Positions 36,841-50,159 of a stretch of 64,000 nt of DNA are shown here, in pieces; within the stretch, counting starts at the first letter, position 1, and every line of letters begins with the position of its first letter. Made by a program: the position numbers and the translations under genes. The notes under the pieces are model-generated. The model worked only from the letters and a program-made list of their open reading frames with translations. It made no database searches and was not told the DNA's origin. The stretch is from Sapria himalayana (Eukaryota; Streptophyta; Magnoliopsida; Malpighiales; Rafflesiaceae): contig JAREIK010001479.1 in assembly GCA_029783825.1 (NCBI GenBank), positions 216,102 to 280,101 on the forward strand, given 5' to 3'.

Positions 36841-38181
36841 CAAACTTATGATGTAAGAAAAAACATAAATCTTAATTCTAATTAGCATTCTCATCCATTA
36901 ATATTTAAATCATAACATGATCATAAATAAGAGTCTTACATTCACATCATTAATAACATTAGCACATCAAACCAATCCTAAATTCGAATTTACTTTGACT
37001 TTAAGAAATAACTCATACAAGATATTTGATATATCTCATAAAATCAAGAATTAATAATAATAATCTTAATAAGGATCTATGTCTCAAAATTTAATCCTAA
37101 TTAATTCTAGTTTATGTTCACCTTCAATTTGATCCTAAATAGGAATTAGAAGTTTCGATGCCTTGGACTTTTTGTGTTTTTGATTCAAAATCTAATTTCT
37201 CTCTTTTTTTTAATGAAAATTTCTGATTTTTTCATTTATACTTTGCAGTATAAAGCAAAGCTTTAAGTAAGAAGCCATTACACTCATTAAGGTCACAACT
37301 TTTTTATATCTTTCTATCTTTTCTAGAATATAAAGATCAAGACAATAAAAGATTATCGCACTTAAATATTTACTTTTTTGAACACATAATAGCAGCGAAA
37401 AAAATTACCAAAACTAAAATTCATCACGTCATGTGATTTTTTTTTTTAAATATTAATTAAATCATAGTACTGAAAAATATCACTACTTATATCAATGAAA
37501 TACTAAATTATCATGACATAAAAGTAAACCCACAATCATTACATGTGTTAGAATTTGTACAGTCATGAACACACAAATAACTTACTTTTTTTTTTAATAT
37601 TATCATAACTTACTTTATATAATAATAATCATGCAAGATTTCCACTTATCAATAGACTATGAATAGGACAATCAGGTCATAACATAGGAAAATATCATAA
37701 TTTTCCATTACTTTTCACAACTCCAAATTAAAGCTCCATCAAATTCACCAATTTCAACCAAAAATTTTCATTTTTAATAATGCATATTTAATTAAAGCTC
37801 AAATCAATATAACCACATCACAAAATTCATACCAAAATAACGAGACCAAAAAAAATTGATATAGAGTGCTGAACAATGTTTATCGACAATTGTCAAAATA
37901 TTTTTTTTTTCTTTTTTTTTTTTTGGCCATTGCAAGCTGATAAATTACAAGCATCATGAGTATCTGCAATGGCTTAAGAAAAAAAACATTGCAGATAAAC
38001 TTGTTTCCCTGCCATTTCAGAATTCGAATCACGTCTGACCTTTGAATTTTTCATTTTCGTTAAATATTAAATCAATAAAAATACAATTTTAGCATCATGT
38101 GAGATACCAACTCCATCAAAAATCAAAACATTCATCGACCTGCTCATTGAACCCTCCCAATGAACAACCCATCCACCTTGC
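36841..38181 (-). other. 3' side of the methyltransferase gene, includes probable 3' UTR
   Basis: AT-rich sequence downstream (on the minus strand) of the stop codon at 38182. No other coding segment was seen. The first few hundred bases below 38182 should hold the 3' UTR and polyadenylation site, but I could not place them. Confidence 0.4.
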
Positions 38182-38331
38182 TTATTGTTTCAAGAATGGC
38201 TTTTGACAAATGAGCAGTTTCTCATTGCTTTTGTTTTCAATCTCAATCATCCGGGCATCCCATCTCAATTGCCGTGTTAGGGCTCTAGCCATTTCAATGA
38301 GAGCAGCCTTGTCTTGGATTATCATCCACCC
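38182..38331 (-). CDS. QUA2-like: QUA2-type pectin methyltransferase-like protein, last exon
   Basis: Terminal coding exon of 150 bp (49 codons plus TAA at 38184-38182), preceded on the minus strand by a gctgtgtag acceptor. The protein begins GWMIIQDKAALIEMARALTR and includes QLRWDARMIEIEN and ends LLICQKPFLKQ. This is the C-terminus of plant PMT family proteins (DUF248, SAM-dependent methyltransferase fold), closest in my recollection to QUA2/TSD2 and its paralogues. Those are type II Golgi membrane proteins linked to homogalacturonan methylation and cell adhesion. It joins in phase 0 to the exon ending DRLLRPE at 63903, completing the RPEG motif. The 98+150 bp seen here are only the 3' end of the gene; the rest lies to the right of the window. 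Confidence 0.9.
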   Translation of the reverse strand, partial: GWMIIQDKAALIEMARALTRQLRWDARMIEIENKSNEKLLICQKPFLKQ

Positions 38332-38718
38332 CTACACAGCAATCAACAGTAACTACTTGCATGTTCATGTCAGGAATGAGAGAAAAAGTGAATCAAAATC
38401 ACAACTCCATTCATCTCAATTCCCCCCTTCAAACTCGAAAACATATCCCTAACCAATAGGGAATCTAAGTTGCCATAGTCATATGTTTGTGTGTGTGTGT
38501 GTGTGTTGTATTGTTGTTACAATTTATGTGGATATTTTATATTTATTTTATTATTTGGATGAGAACACCTAACAAGAAGATTATCTTAATCAAATTACTT
38601 TGTATTTGTAAAACACCACCTTCATACATTACGATTATTGAGATTATTACGATATGGTCATACTTTCCACATAATATATGAGGAAGAGAGCATGTGAAGA
38701 AATGGAAGAGAGTGAAAA

Positions 38719-40178
38719 TGTGTGGCATGCATCCGTACCAACACATTCGGGTATGCACGTTACTATGCACATAACATTGACCTACTGTTGAAGTTTAAAT
38801 AAAATATATTTTTTGATAACAAATCAATTAGCACGTGTTCTCAGACACGCATAATTGATTATTTTAATCAATTTTATTTAACTTTTTCCTTTGTATTTAA
38901 GTGTAAATATCTGAAAATGCAGATGCCCTTTTTCATTTTTTATTTATGTCTCTTCAGTATTTTCTCTCAGCTTCTTTTTCTCTCTGCAAAGTTCTTTATA
39001 ATCTTTAATTGTGCTTCTGTATTATTTCTAACAGCTTATTTTTTTAAAAGTTTTATTACTAATAATTAGTATCTGAGTGAGCTTAAAATATCTCTTCTAA
39101 AATATTTTATCATAATTTTTCCTTCTACAACATCTCTTCATTTTTAAAAAGGAGATTCTTATTTTCTTAGTTGTGTCATATTTCTTCCTATCTAGACTTA
39201 AAATTACTAGATCTGAAACAATTTCATATCTAGACTGAATTACTGTGCACATAATGTTAACCTTGTATTGAAGTTTAAATCAAATAAATTTTTAGATAAC
39301 AAATCTATTGGCACATGTTCTCAGACATAAATTATTGATTATTTTATTCTATTTTACTTCAACAATTTCCCTTGTAAATAAGTATAAATTTCTGAAAATG
39401 CAGATGTTTTTAATATTTATTTATCTGCCTCAGTATTTTCCTCTCATCTTCTTTCTCTCCCCTCTACAAATTCTTAATAATCTCTGATTGTTTCTGACAA
39501 CTAATTTTTTAGTTTTATTACTAACAATTGATATTAGAGCACACTGAAAAGTGAAAACATCTCTTCTAAAATATTTTATTAAAGTTTATTCATCTTCTCC
39601 AAGATGAATAAATTACCACATGTGAAATAATTTCAATCAGATCTGCTTTTCTTAGGCCCAGTTAAGTTTCCTGAGATCTGGACTTAAAACTACCATATGT
39701 GAAATAATTTCAATCAGATCTAATAAATATCAGAATCATAGATTATTCAGTGACTTAGATCTTGAAAAACAGATCAATTCGTTGATCTGAAAAAAAAATA
39801 TGTTTATCTCAGCTGGGTCAATTCTTAGATAATAAAAATGTGTGTGGCATGAGTCTGTAACAACACATGCACACGTATATTATTGTGCACATTATTTTAG
39901 TCTACAGTTGAAGCTTAAATAAAATATATTTTTAGATAATGGATTAATTGGCATGTGTTCTCAGACGCGCATTATTAATTATTTTATTCTATTTTACTTT
40001 AACATTATCCATTGTATGTAAGTATAAACTCCTGTAAAAGCAATTGTCCTTTTTTATTTTTATTTATCGCAATATTTTCTCTCATCTTCTTTCTATGCTC
40101 TCTGCAAATTCTTTATAATCTCTAAGTGTGCTTTTGCATTGTTTCTGGCAACTTATTTTTTAAGTTTTGTTACTAACA
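38719..40178 (+). repeat. Three tandem copia LTRs with leader segments
   Basis: LTR copies lie at 38719-39064 (starts TGTGTGGCATG), about 39241-39536 (5' part missing) and 39841-40178 (starts TGTGTGGCATG). Each carries gttgaagtttaaat-type, ttctcagacNc and ttctctcNNcttcttt landmarks and ends ttactaacaatt or close. Each LTR end is followed by a decayed primer site (attagtatctgag, attgatattagagc, attaatgtcagagc) and a 170-300 bp leader. The array then leads into copia relic C. Repeated LTR-leader units are a known product of unequal recombination. Confidence 0.8.
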
Positions 40179-40345
40179 ATTAATGTCAGAGCAAGCTGAA
40201 AATACCTCTTCTAAAATATTTTATTGCAGTTTCTTATTCTTCAAGATCTCTTAATTTTCAAAAGGAAAATTGATTTTGATTTTCTTATGTGTTGTATTTA
40301 TTCATATTTGGACTTAAAATTACTAGGCCTAAAACAATTTCAATC

Positions 40346-40693
40346 TAGAGGTGTCAACCAAGCCGTGTCCGGCCTGACACAACAAGGTCTAGAACCGTGC
40401 TTGGTCCTAGGTCGTGACGTGCTGGGCCAGCACGAGCCATGCTTCGTGCCATGCTAGGCACGACCCATGAGCCAGGCTCGGAGGCACAGTCCACCAGCCC
40501 GACTGCCTGGGTCTTGCTTACGTGGCCGATTAATTGGCCGGCCAAGTAAACCGGCCACATGTGTTTTCACGCAACGAAATCTACAAAAAATATTAGGCAT
40601 GATCTGGTAGGGTCATGCCACTATGCAATGTTGGGCTAGGCACGACACGGAAATTATATTGTGTAGTGTATGGCATAGCATGGTATAATTCCC
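40346..40693. mobile_element. hAT MITE, right end not found
   Basis: The left end TAGAGGTGTCAACC at 40346 is followed by about 340 bp of GC-rich subterminal sequence typical of this group (GGCACGACCC, CGTGCTGGGC). The right terminal repeat and the expected copy of the flanking tttcaatc are absent, so the element is probably truncated. The right limit is set where the composition returns to AT-rich copia sequence. Confidence 0.65.
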
Positions 40694-41656
40694 TGGAAGA
40701 ATAGAGGATAGCTCTATTCTATTTCTAAAAACTTATTAAAAATAGGAGACCACTCTTCTACACATTTCTATAATATATATAAGAAGAGTCTATACTAAAG
40801 AGAAAAGCCAAGGTGAATTTATTGAAAGAGATTTTGTCACCAATTAAAGGATTGTAGATACAAGAATCTTCAGCAAGCTGTCTATACAAAAGACAACTCC
40901 CTAGAAGAAAGTATCTTCTTTATTCCAAACTCATTTATTAAATCATCCAACACTTGATTTATGGATAGTGATTATTCAAATAATGTGTCTGAAAATAAAG
41001 ATTTATTTATGAATTTACACTCAAAGTACACAAATAAAATTAAGCAATGATAATCTTATTTCTATAAATAGAAATTAATGAGTTAAAATAACCACTTCAA
41101 ATAGAGACAATGTTATTGATGATGTTTCTGTAAATAATCTCAACTATTAAATGTTGGTCAATTGATCCAAAAAAACTATCAACTTATTTTTGAAGAAAAA
41201 TATTGTATTATATTTTATAAAAATTCAAAAATTCTTATTTAGGAAATCAAAATGACACAAAATAAAAGTTTCTCTTGATATAATTCATTGTCTCTATATT
41301 GTATTAAAAATGCAAGTGCTACAATTCTTTAGTTGCTCATATATCACATACTTTTAAATTAATTATAAGAATTTACAACTTGCTCATACAAATATGATAG
41401 TTGGGCTACCCTATAAAATCAAGGTTGCACAATTTATCTATGATGTAAGAGTGCTATGGAGAAAAACTTTAGGTAACCCTTTCCAAAAGCTATTGTCTAG
41501 AGAGCCCAATCTCCACTTGACTTAGTGCACATTGATATTTATAAACAAATATCAATATCATCTCTAACAAGCAATAGATATTTTATGTTGCTTGTAGATG
41601 ATTGCACAATAATAACATTAATGTATCTTCTAAAATTTAAATCTGAGACTTTTAAG

Positions 41657-41792
41657 TAGAGGTGTCAAAAGGGTCGGCCTGGCCCTGCCCGGCCCGGTTT
41701 TAGGCCACCCAACTGGGCTACCATGCCTGGCCAGGCACGGTTACTGTACCGTGCCGGCCTGGCACGGACCCACGGCCCATTTGACACATCTA
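41657..41792. mobile_element. Minimal hAT MITE, 136 bp
   Basis: The ends are TAGAGGTGTCAAAA (41657) and TTTGACACATCTA (to 41792). Flanking 8-mers cttttaag (41649-41656) and cttttaaa (41793-41800) match at 7 of 8. Nearly all of it is GC-rich terminal sequence with no AT-rich centre. It is inserted in the integrase region of copia relic C. Confidence 0.9.
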
Positions 41793-43399
41793 CTTTTAAA
41801 TTATTTATAAACTTTTAGAATATATTGAAAAACAGTCTGGAAGCTTAATTAAAAAGATTAAAAGTGACAGAAGAAGTAAATTTATCTATAGAGAACTCAC
41901 TACCAACTATGAAAGTATGAGCAAAGTTAGACAGCTGCCTCTTACTCATCACAACAAACTGATGTGGTGGAGAGAAAAAATAAAATTATTATAAAGATGG
42001 CCAGAACTATGTTAAGCTTGGATTGTGAGAAACCCTACACTACATAACTTTAGTGTGTTTGATAATTTGAATTACTCTCACATACCATAATAAAAATAAT
42101 AAAAAAAAAGTTAGACCCCACTAACAAAAGATCAATCCTTGTGGATTAAAGTATAAACTCCAAAAGTTACTGATTAGATACCCTTGAAAACAACATATTT
42201 CATATCAGTAAAAATATCTTATTTATCAAAGATACTAATTGAAAATAAGTAAATATGTCATTAAAAAAAGTCACTAATTTTAAAGATATAAAAAAAATGA
42301 AATTGAATCAAATGAATCAAAATCAAAGTTACACAATTCTACATGCACAGAAAATGAAACTTAAGAGTTTGTGTACACATCTAATTTTTCTTATGAGCCT
42401 CACTCACCTACATCATCCTTTATAGGAGCCAAGTATATATCATTATAAGATATCTATGAAAGGAGTAATTTCACAATAATAAAAATAAAACTTGAACTTT
42501 GGTTGTCCACCTTATAATAAGAACATTATTAGAGTGAGGTGGATATACGAACTGAAAAATAATCTTAATAATAGCAAACCAATATTCAAGGCAAGATTGG
42601 TAGCTAAATATTACACTTAATGAAGTGGTGCTGATTATTCAGGTTCTTTTGCACTAGCAGCCCAATTAGAAATAGTAAGGTCGATAATGGTCTAGGCTAG
42701 TCAGAGATGCTAACTCTTTTATCAATTAGATATAAAATTAATCTTTCAAAATGGGACATTGAAAGAAAAAATCTATACGATTCAACCGTCTGGCTTCATT
42801 ATAAAATTTTCTAAAACTGATGTATATAATTAAACAAAACATTGTATGAGTTTAAGTAAGTTCCACGAGCTTGGTATACACATAAATATCAACTTACTAA
42901 AACATGATTTCATTAGAAGTTTAATTGAAGTCACACTATACCTACTAAAGGATAACACTACATATATTTTGATAGTTATAATATATGTAGATGAAATAAT
43001 TATTTTGAGTAATAATACGAATTTAATTAATAAATTTAAAGATTATATAATGAAAAAACATAAAATAACCAATTTAGGACTTCTCAATCATTTCCTAAGA
43101 ATTAAAATAACTCAAGATAATTTTAGAGTACTCATTATTCAAACCAATTACAAATAAAATATTCTAAAAAGATTTATAATGAATACTTATAAATTAATAT
43201 TTACTGCCTTAATAAAAAATCATAAACTAAAATTATCTGAAGAGCAAGAACCTTAAACAACAATGAGATACAAAGTGACTACAGAAGTCATCTAAAAGTC
43301 CTCACAAAATTAATTCATCATAACATTTACTTTAAATAAAATAAAAAACTCATTTTTAAGACAATAACATATCTTTATATTTTTTTAGGTATCACTGAT

Positions 43400-44264
43400 T
43401 ATTTTACTTATACTCACTTCAAATTCTTGAATTATCGATATGATGAGTTACATCAATGATAATCATATTTTATTCTTTATATTTTTTTTCTTTTCAAATA
43501 AATTATTATATTCAATGACAAATATTTAAAAATTATTAGATATAATAATAATCAACTTAGTTATTTGTTACTTCTCTATGTCTTACTTAATTCGAAATAT
43601 CCTATTAGTTTACTTTCAATATAGTCTTTTTAAACAACTCAACTCTGATTTTTTTTTTACTAGAATTTGTCTGCATAATCAAAAGACTATATGAAAAAAA
43701 ATTCATTTGGCATTAAGCATAATTGTATATTCTCTCTCTAATAATATTATTACCCTCAAGATATTTGAATATTTTAAACCAATTACTTATGATTTCTCAA
43801 TTTAGACTCTCAATATTGGCAATTTTCCTAATTTTAAGGATATTTCAAAACTAAAAATATTTTACACTCATATATATGAAGACCTAAGAGAGATTCAACT
43901 AGAGAAATATTTAGATATCTAATCACTCATGTTGATGATTTCTCGAGATATATATTGATATAATTATTTTGTGATAGATCAAATGTTATTTTTGTTTTTA
44001 AAATTTTTCACAAAATAATAAAAAATAATTTTGATAAAAATATTTAAAAAAATAAGTAATAGTTCATTAGAATATATGTAAGACTGATTTATTATATGGA
44101 TCATGAGATTATATATCAAATTTCATGTATCATCTCAACGCATACAATTTTAGATCTAACATTTAAAGAGATATAAAAAACTTTTCTCAAAATATTTTTT
44201 AATGCAATTATTTTATCCTCGATGACTCTTCAAAAAAAGAAAAATTAAAATATATGACCTTAAG
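43400..44264 (+). pseudogene. Copia integrase fragment
   Basis: Decayed plus-strand frames around 43910-44040 read THVDDFSRYILI and SNVIFVFKIFHKII, matching the copia integrase core (VDDYSR...F..KF). The upstream 43400-43900 is more decayed. It is separate from relic C because integrase appears here a second time. The hAT at 44265 is inserted at its right side. Confidence 0.55.
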
Positions 44265-44683
44265 AGAAGTGTCGAATGGGTCGGGCCCAGCTAGAGGCAC
44301 GATCCGACTCGATCGTGCCTGGCCAAGCACAGATCCGTGCTCGTGCCCGTACTCATGTTGAGCTTACTCACTGCATGCTCGTGTTGTGTCGTGCCTAGGC
44401 AAATGTACCACGTGCTGGGCCAAGGACAGCCCGATACGAGGGCCTGTGGGCATGCATTTTTGAAACAAACTGAATTGTGCCCCGACCCAGCGCCACCCCG
44501 AAGCCCGACGGATCGAAATTCTGCCAGGCCAATAACCCGACTCACCCGACCCACGGTCATTTTTTCCCAGCTTCCAGCCAGAGTTTGATTATTCTAGAAG
44601 CCGAAGCATTTGAAACCAACGATAGTCTGGGTTGGTTCGATAAACGAATTGACTCAATGGTCCAAAAAAAATTACAAATCTAA

Positions 44684-44745
44684 GCCGTTGGATTTTGCCT
44701 CCAAAGGCTATCGGGAAGAATTTGATTACTTTACGAATTCTGCCC
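44684..44745 (+). other. Decayed hairpin pair upstream of hAT transposase
   Basis: gccgttgga (44684-44692) pairs with tccaaaggc (44700-44708) apart from an inserted mismatch. gggaagaatt (44713-44722) pairs with aattctgccc (44736-44745) with one mismatch. The order relative to the transposase is the same as at 8224-8287. Confidence 0.6.
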
Positions 44746-45229
44746 AATTTTTTATTTAAAAAAATTAAAAAAATTAAAAAAAATATTCTTTTTTTAAATT
44801 ACTTTTCTAAATCTATAAACTCACCCCCGCTCCCCCCCCCCCATTCAATTATTTATGTTTTCAAAACATCATTCAATCTCACACACACACTCTCTCTCTA
44901 ATTTTCTTTCTCTAAGGCTCTTACTTTCAAATTCAGTTTCACCTTTTTGGACTCGGGTGTGCTATGGATTGTGGTGCACGTGCGATGCGGAAATCAAAAA
45001 ATCAAAATTCATGTATTACGATTAATGGATATTTTTTTTATTTATTAATTTTTAAGTTTTAGATTTTAAAATCTAAAATCTTCTTCTCTCTCCTAGTCCT
45101 AAGTCCAATTTTAAAAATAAAAAATAAAAAAATAATAAATAATAATTTTAATTATGAAAATAAAATTAATTATAATTTACATAACGAAAACCCTACGGAA
45201 AGATCCGAGAATGCCGAAACTTTAATTTC

Positions 45230-47190
45230 TTTGGTCGTCTCAACCTAAATATCTAAAAAATAAAAAATTAGAAAAACAGTATTAGTTTAGACTAACTCTA
45301 ATATAATAAAACAAAAAAATATTAGGAATATCGAAAAAAAATCAGTACAACACAAATATTACAAAAAAATTTTAAGCTGTAAGAGTTAATGTGATACTGT
45401 GCACCTCAAGAGGCATGTCAAACTATACACCAAAAAATATGATATATTAGATCATAGATAAACTCAACTCAACGATGAGATTTTTGAGGTTATATCCAGT
45501 TCAGCCTTAAAGTTGACACCCTTCATATACCGCAACGAATTAGGGATGAAAGATATGGTCAAACTGATCACCACAATAAGTTTTTCAATTAAGTTTTCAG
45601 AGAATACAATGGTAGTCAGTATCATGTAGATATATTTTTCAACATGCATATCGTAAGATTCCTAGATCTACACCTAGGAATGACATTCAAAAATTTTATA
45701 AATTAGAAAATAAAATAATAATTAATGAATTTAAAAATTTTAATAGAATAATATCCGTGACATCCGATATCTTAACTAGTCATGACAATACATCATACGC
45801 ATGCTTCACCACCAACTATGTAGATTCTAAATGGATACTAAATAAAAAAATATTAAGATTCTCTGAGATTCTTCATCTTCATGATAGCCCGACCATTTTT
45901 GAATATATCATTAAAATCTTTAGAGAATATAAAATTTAGAATAAAATATTTAGTATCATATTCGATAATATATCTAATAATAAAGTAATGATTAACATAT
46001 TTATTAGTAATATTATAGATTGACCATTATAAGATATTTTTCATGTTAGATATATGTGTCACATCATTAATCTGATAATACATATAAGAATGAAGATGTG
46101 TGCTCTCACTTTAGAAAACATATGTAACTCAATAAAATATCATCGCACGTCTCATATATAATAGAAAATTGGTAATCTCTGTTTATTTGCGAATCTAAAG
46201 AAGAAATTTCAATCAAATATAAGATATCATTAGAATTAGACATACTTTATATTAAAGACATGTATTGGATACGAATATGTAATATCCGACTATGTCAATA
46301 GTAAGAATGATGAGCTTATTATTGACGATACTGCATAAGCTACAAGAATTTTATTTATGAAATTTTTGATAATTTTTTATGACACAATGAATGTGTTCAT
46401 CAGCTTATGCTCTAATAAATTACATTAAACTCAAGTGCATATACAACATTAATAGTATGCTTAAAAAGTTTTGAGATGACCCGACACTTAGCAATTTGAT
46501 TGTAGAGATGAAAACAAGTACTTAAAGTACTAGTTCACCATTTCATTTCTATATTATCTGACTGCATGTATGAACCCTATAATTAAGGTGAAATGGGTAA
46601 AAAATATTTTGACATACATATCTTCGTGCATAAACTAGGAAGACCCACCTGAAGAATTTATTCACAAGAAGTTGACTGAGCTCTTTACATACTATAATAC
46701 TATATATGATGGTAATAGTAGGGAAACTCTGAGTATGGACATGAATATCATATTTGAAGAAAATGACTTTTTCATTTAGATGACAAGAGAAAAACAATGG
46801 GGTAAACCATCGAATAGGAACGAGTTGTCTCGGTACTAAAATACCAATTACTGCTCAATCATATCATATTCCAATAATAAAAATCTTGATATTTTACAGT
46901 GATGGTAATCATATAAGTTTACATATCCTGTGCTATCTAAAATGACATGAGATCTACTAATTCCTCTGGTGTTGAGCTTAATATCATAGTCTAATATTTC
47001 TATTGTAGTGAATATGATTTTGGATAGAAGATCCAAATTACGATCAGATATTATTAAGATATTAGCATACATGAAGGATTGAGTGAATTCGAGTTTTGTC
47101 ATCCATGATCATACTGGGAATGCAGCAAAAGCGAAGGAATTAATTACTGGTGATGATCCGTATAATATTGATATCGATAATAATTTGTGA
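45230..47190 (+). pseudogene. hAT transposase relic
   Basis: BED finger remnant VHLKRHVKLYTKKYD (45393-45440). The catalytic start MTSDILTSHDNTSYACFTTN is in the 60-codon frame 45757-45939, where the usual W of SDIWTS is L. A second block KIFREYKI and a VIFDN-like remnant are at 45920-45975, then a CHIINLII-like segment near 46055. NPIIKVKWVKNILTYISS-like sequence lies at 46570-46630, with the dimerisation region at 46810-47110. Stops and indels lie between the blocks. Confidence 0.78.
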
Positions 47191-48000
47191 TTGATGACAA
47201 TTAATGGATTGAGATACTAATGTCTGATATTTATCTTATATCATCATTTATCATATGTTGTAATACTATCTGCTGACGATATTTTTCATTTTTATTTTTC
47301 TTTTTTGGATTTACATTGTCTTTGTTTATTTTTTTTTCATAATACTTATAGTTTGAGGCTTAATTTTTAAATCTTAATTTTTTATGATCTGTATTGATTT
47401 GTATTAATATTTAAGTTTTATTAATTCAAACTCTGTTAGTTTTAAAATTTTAGTTGTTTATTATACTAAACTTAATATTTTATTTAATTTAATAAAATAA
47501 AAATTAAAAATTAATTATTTATTTTAATTTAAATAATTAACTATTAAATAATAACTATTTAAGTAATTAAGTATTAATAATTGAATATATAAAATTTAAA
47601 TTTTATAATATTTTTAATATTCAGTATTAAAATAATTAAAACATTCAAATTGGCCCGAAATAGGCTGGAACCTAGCCCAAAGGACAAAACCCAGCCTCCT
47701 ACCATGCCTGGAAGGGCCAGAACTAGTGACTACCTTCTCTTTAAAAATTCAACCATTGGTTTGGCAACCACTTTAGTGGAGCACCATGAGAAGGCGCCTA
47801 TACTTTTTTATCTCAAGACTTTGTCCAGTCACAACCCGACACGGGGTCATCCAGGCATGACCCAACTGACTGTGATGAAACCATGTCGGGCCAAGCACGA
47901 CATGATTACTATACCATATCATGCCGGGTACGGCATGGTGGCATGGTTGGGCCACCTAAAACTAGGTCGGGTCTGCCCATTTAATACCTCTAGCCTTAAG

Positions 48001-48666
48001 ATGTAATTTTATTAGATATACTAGTACTCAAAATAAATACAAATATTTCTTATGATAAAAATTAGTGAGTGAATATTACTTTTGTTATAACTTACTTTTA
48101 AGGAGTCTAGGAAGTGTGTGAATCCATTTATTACGATTGAAATCATTATATTTCTTACCTTAATTATAGTCATGCATTAACCACCAATTAATTGAGAAAG
48201 TCATCCTTCAGCTATATATAAACATGTTGATACTCAAAATAATATTAATAACATTGAATCATCGTGTTTACTAACAAATTCAAATTATATCGAGTTTGAA
48301 AAATATGAAATTTCTCGGACTGTGAAGATCTCATTCAGACTCATATGAAATGTTAGTACATAAGTTTATGCTAATACAAAAGTCTGCACTAACTCATATT
48401 GAGTATATAACTAGAAGACTTGACCAAACAAAACTATGAGTTTATATCAATAGAAAAAGATAAGCTCAACTTTCTTAAGACTTGATCATAGAAGACTTGA
48501 CCATCAATCATGCAATCATTCCCTCCGATCTTGGCTTTCTAATCATAGAGGACTTGACTCATATTCCTTTTTATTGAAGGTATTAATATACACAAGTCTT
48601 CTTCTGAAATATTATTTCATTCATGATGATATTAGATCATGATAGAAGAGATATATGTCAATTAAT
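48001..48666. other. AT-rich spacer, nothing recognised
   Basis: Intronic AT-rich sequence between two hAT elements, with repeated gacttgacca(a/t)-like phrases around 48420-48550. No coding or terminal-repeat signal. Confidence 0.4.
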
Positions 48667-50025
48667 TAAAAATATCAAAAATGTCATGTCATGCTAGCAC
48701 GACCCAATTTTTGGTGGCCAAGTCAAGCCACGGTGTCCGGTCTAACATGGCATGAGATGGGTTATCATGCATGTTGTGCTGACACGAGTTCATTACAAAT
48801 CAACCCGATAAGACTCAATTGCCTGCAATAGAGCACTTCCATGTCAAATCATGTCTAGTTGATTTAGAGATGTGTCAAGTGGTGTCAATTATGTGCAGCT
48901 GAAAGATCTAATTAAATTTGTTTAAAATATTAAATTCATTTTTATTAGAAATAATAAATATAAAAATAATAAAATTAAAAAATACAACACATTATAAATT
49001 TAAATGAATTAAATTGATATTAAAAAAAATATTTTATATTTTATTCAACTCTTGATAATGTATGAAAAAAAAATATAATCTAAAATGCTCAATATTGAAT
49101 GACAAACTAAAAAAACACAAAAACATAAATAGTAATAACTTATGAGCATAAAATCATAAATACATTATATAAGTAGAAATAAAAATAAAAAAAATATGCA
49201 TCACAATCACATGAGTTATCAGTCCATAACTATAGTATAGTAGTATAGATGCATAACATCATTATCATGTATAATTCTGAAAGTAACGCTAATAGTAACC
49301 TTAATATCATCGATGTCTTATATGTCATCATCTATTAATAACTTTTTTATTTTATTCTATATATTCTATCTTAAATCTTTTCAATTCTTCAAGCATGTAA
49401 ATACTTCTATGATATAGTCACAATTTGGATTTCCTATCAAAAATAATATTAATATAAAAAAAAATAGATTTTAATACTTTACTAGACAAATGAGGTGTTA
49501 GTAGATCATGTATTATTTTATATAACATGGAATAGATGAACTTATACGATTTCAATTAATTCAATATATCTAAATTCTTATTATCATATATAATCATATG
49601 ATAAGATAAAATAATAATTAATATCTAAGTATCGAAATAACACGCTTCTATTCATTAGACCACCTCATCGTTTGTTCCTAGCTAAATGAATAAAAAAATC
49701 ATCTCCGAATATGATATTTATATTTGTACTCAAAGTTTCACTATAATTATCATACATAGTATCATAAAATATAATAATGTCACTTAATTTAACGTGAATC
49801 AAACATTCAAATTAGTCAGCTTGGTTCATATAAGTAAATATATATCTTATTATCTTTAATACTTATTCCTCCTTAGCCCTAGAATTCATACAAGCAATCA
49901 AGCAATGAAGTATTTGAAAAAAAAAGACCGTGTAAATATGTTGTTTATATCTCAACAGTCATTATACTAAATATAATATATTCTTTATACTTGTTAAAGA
50001 TACGACTAATAATGTATATGCACCT

Positions 50026-50095
50026 TGTTGAATATAAGGTGGAACTGCTGAAGTCAGAAAAAAAAAGGTTTTCTCTATTTCTCTCTTTTTCAGCA
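50026..50095 (+). repeat. 5' LTR of short-LTR copia
   Basis: 70 bp, TGTTGAATATAAGG to TTTTCAGCA. The first 52 bases differ from the 3' LTR at two positions (G/A and C/T); the pyrimidine-rich tails differ more (CTCTATTTCTCTC against a pure TC run). There is little room for a normal promoter and terminator within 70 bp. Confidence 0.92.
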
Positions 50096-50110
50096 TGGTA
50101 TCAGAGCCAC
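50096..50110 (+). promoter_or_regulatory. Primer binding site (initiator Met-tRNA type)
   Basis: tggtatcagagccac immediately follows the LTR. TGGTATCAGAGC is the usual plant copia primer site, complementary to the 3' region of initiator methionine tRNA. Confidence 0.85.
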
Positions 50111-50159
50111 GGGAGAAAACCTAATTCTCTCCCGAAGCTTTCCGACCCATCGATCCACC

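Larger units (their letters stand above)
40179..43340 (+). pseudogene. Ty1/copia relic C (leader, integrase, RT)
   Basis: Follows the third LTR and its primer site. Recognisable blocks are: integrase at 41440-41650 (NPFQKLLSREPN, LVHIDIYKQ and YFMLLVDDCTIITLMYL), interrupted by a 136-bp hAT at 41657-41792; then the RT start at 42610-42790 (QLDIKLIFQNGTLKEKIYT, QPSGF). A 103-codon open frame at 42846-43157 contains ILIVIIYVDEIIILSNN and TNLGLLNHFLRIKITQ. The catalytic YVDD has become YVDE. Many stops are present, and no 3' LTR was found. A hAT end lies in the leader at 40346. Confidence 0.78.
44265..47992 (+). mobile_element. hAT element, 3.7 kb, degenerate
   Basis: The left end is AGAAGTGTCGAAT (44265, first T lost) and the right end is TTTAATACCTCTA (to 47992). 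Flanking 8-mers accttaag (44257-44264) and gccttaag (47993-48000) match at 7 of 8. GC-rich ends are present at 44270-44600 and 47650-47985. It contains a plus-strand transposase relic and a decayed form of the hairpin pair (44684-44745) also seen at 8224-8287, so it is a sibling of the 5133-8527 element. Confidence 0.85.
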
